From Methanobacteriota archaeon (GTDB lineage Archaea; Hydrothermarchaeota; Hydrothermarchaeia; Hydrothermarchaeales; BMS3B): 7,674 nt of DNA. The stretch is from NCBI GenBank assembly GCA_013152995.1, contig JAADFH010000126.1, forward strand, positions 1 to 7,674. The letters run 5' to 3'. Shown here piece after piece: positions 7,607-7,674 of this stretch (position 1 is the first letter of the stretch; every line of letters starts with the position of its first letter). A model generated the notes under the pieces. The model was not told the origin of the DNA. It made no database searches and saw only the letters and a program-made list of their open reading frames with translations. The translations under genes and the position numbers were made by a program.

Positions 7607-7674
7607 ATGCTGTGCGCCTCTGACAGGGTGCTTGAGCTTCCGCACGAGAGGGTGCTGGGGGTGTTTGAGGAGCT
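7607..7674 (+). CDS. Start of an unidentified ORF (runs off window)
   Basis: ATG 7607 opens a frame of 22 complete codons, MLCASDRVLELPHERVLGVF and onward, with no stop before the window edge. GGAGGGAG (7588-7595) inside the end of tfs lies about 11 nt upstream, somewhat far but usable. An in-frame GTG at 7628 is another possible start. The gap to tfs is 3 nt, so it would belong to the same string. Too little is visible to name a family. Confidence 0.4.
   Translation, partial: MLCASDRVLELPHERVLGVFEE

Overview
The window is archaeal DNA, almost certainly from a euryarchaeon. It encodes an archaeal exosome Csl4, RNA polymerase subunit L (RpoL), an archaeal TFS-type transcript cleavage factor and CDC48/VAT-type AAA+ ATPases. 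Start codons are preceded by GGTG/GGAGG Shine-Dalgarno sites, and TATA-like boxes sit in the one large intergenic gap. The DNA is G+C-rich and densely packed, with many 4-20 nt gene overlaps. Gene content resembles Archaeoglobi or class II methanogens such as Methanosarcinales, but the genus cannot be fixed from this sequence alone.

Left part, minus strand (1-3350). A small glutaredoxin/thioredoxin-like protein (3332-3072) is followed at once by a CDC48-family ATPase (3066-882) and, after a 42 nt gap, by a second CDC48-family ATPase (839 to beyond base 1). This is a tandem pair with similar D1 ATPase domains but different N-domains. The first copy is split by a frameshift just after its D1 Walker B motif, where about 5 nt are missing relative to the family pattern. 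The second copy runs off the window at exactly the equivalent base, so an assembly artefact at a repeat is a serious possibility.

Middle (3350-3602). This is a divergent intergenic region. It holds a minus-strand TATA-like box, two plus-strand TATA-like boxes (3413-3418 and 3560-3567), and between those two a potential 11 bp stem-loop with a competing alternative pairing.

Right part, plus strand (3603-7674). One tightly packed gene string contains a Wzx/MATE-like polysaccharide flippase, a METTL5-type RNA methyltransferase, exosome Csl4, RpoL, a Mini-III/RNase III-like protein, a Nudix hydrolase, the cleavage factor TFS, and the first codons of an unidentified ORF. Apart from the flippase, and perhaps the Nudix enzyme, this is a transcription and RNA processing cluster: polymerase subunit, cleavage factor, exosome cap, rRNA-type methylase and RNase III fold. 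The most unusual item is RpoL. It is about 160 aa instead of roughly 90-100, and a helix-hairpin-helix nucleic-acid-binding domain is inserted between its conserved core and its C-terminal helix.
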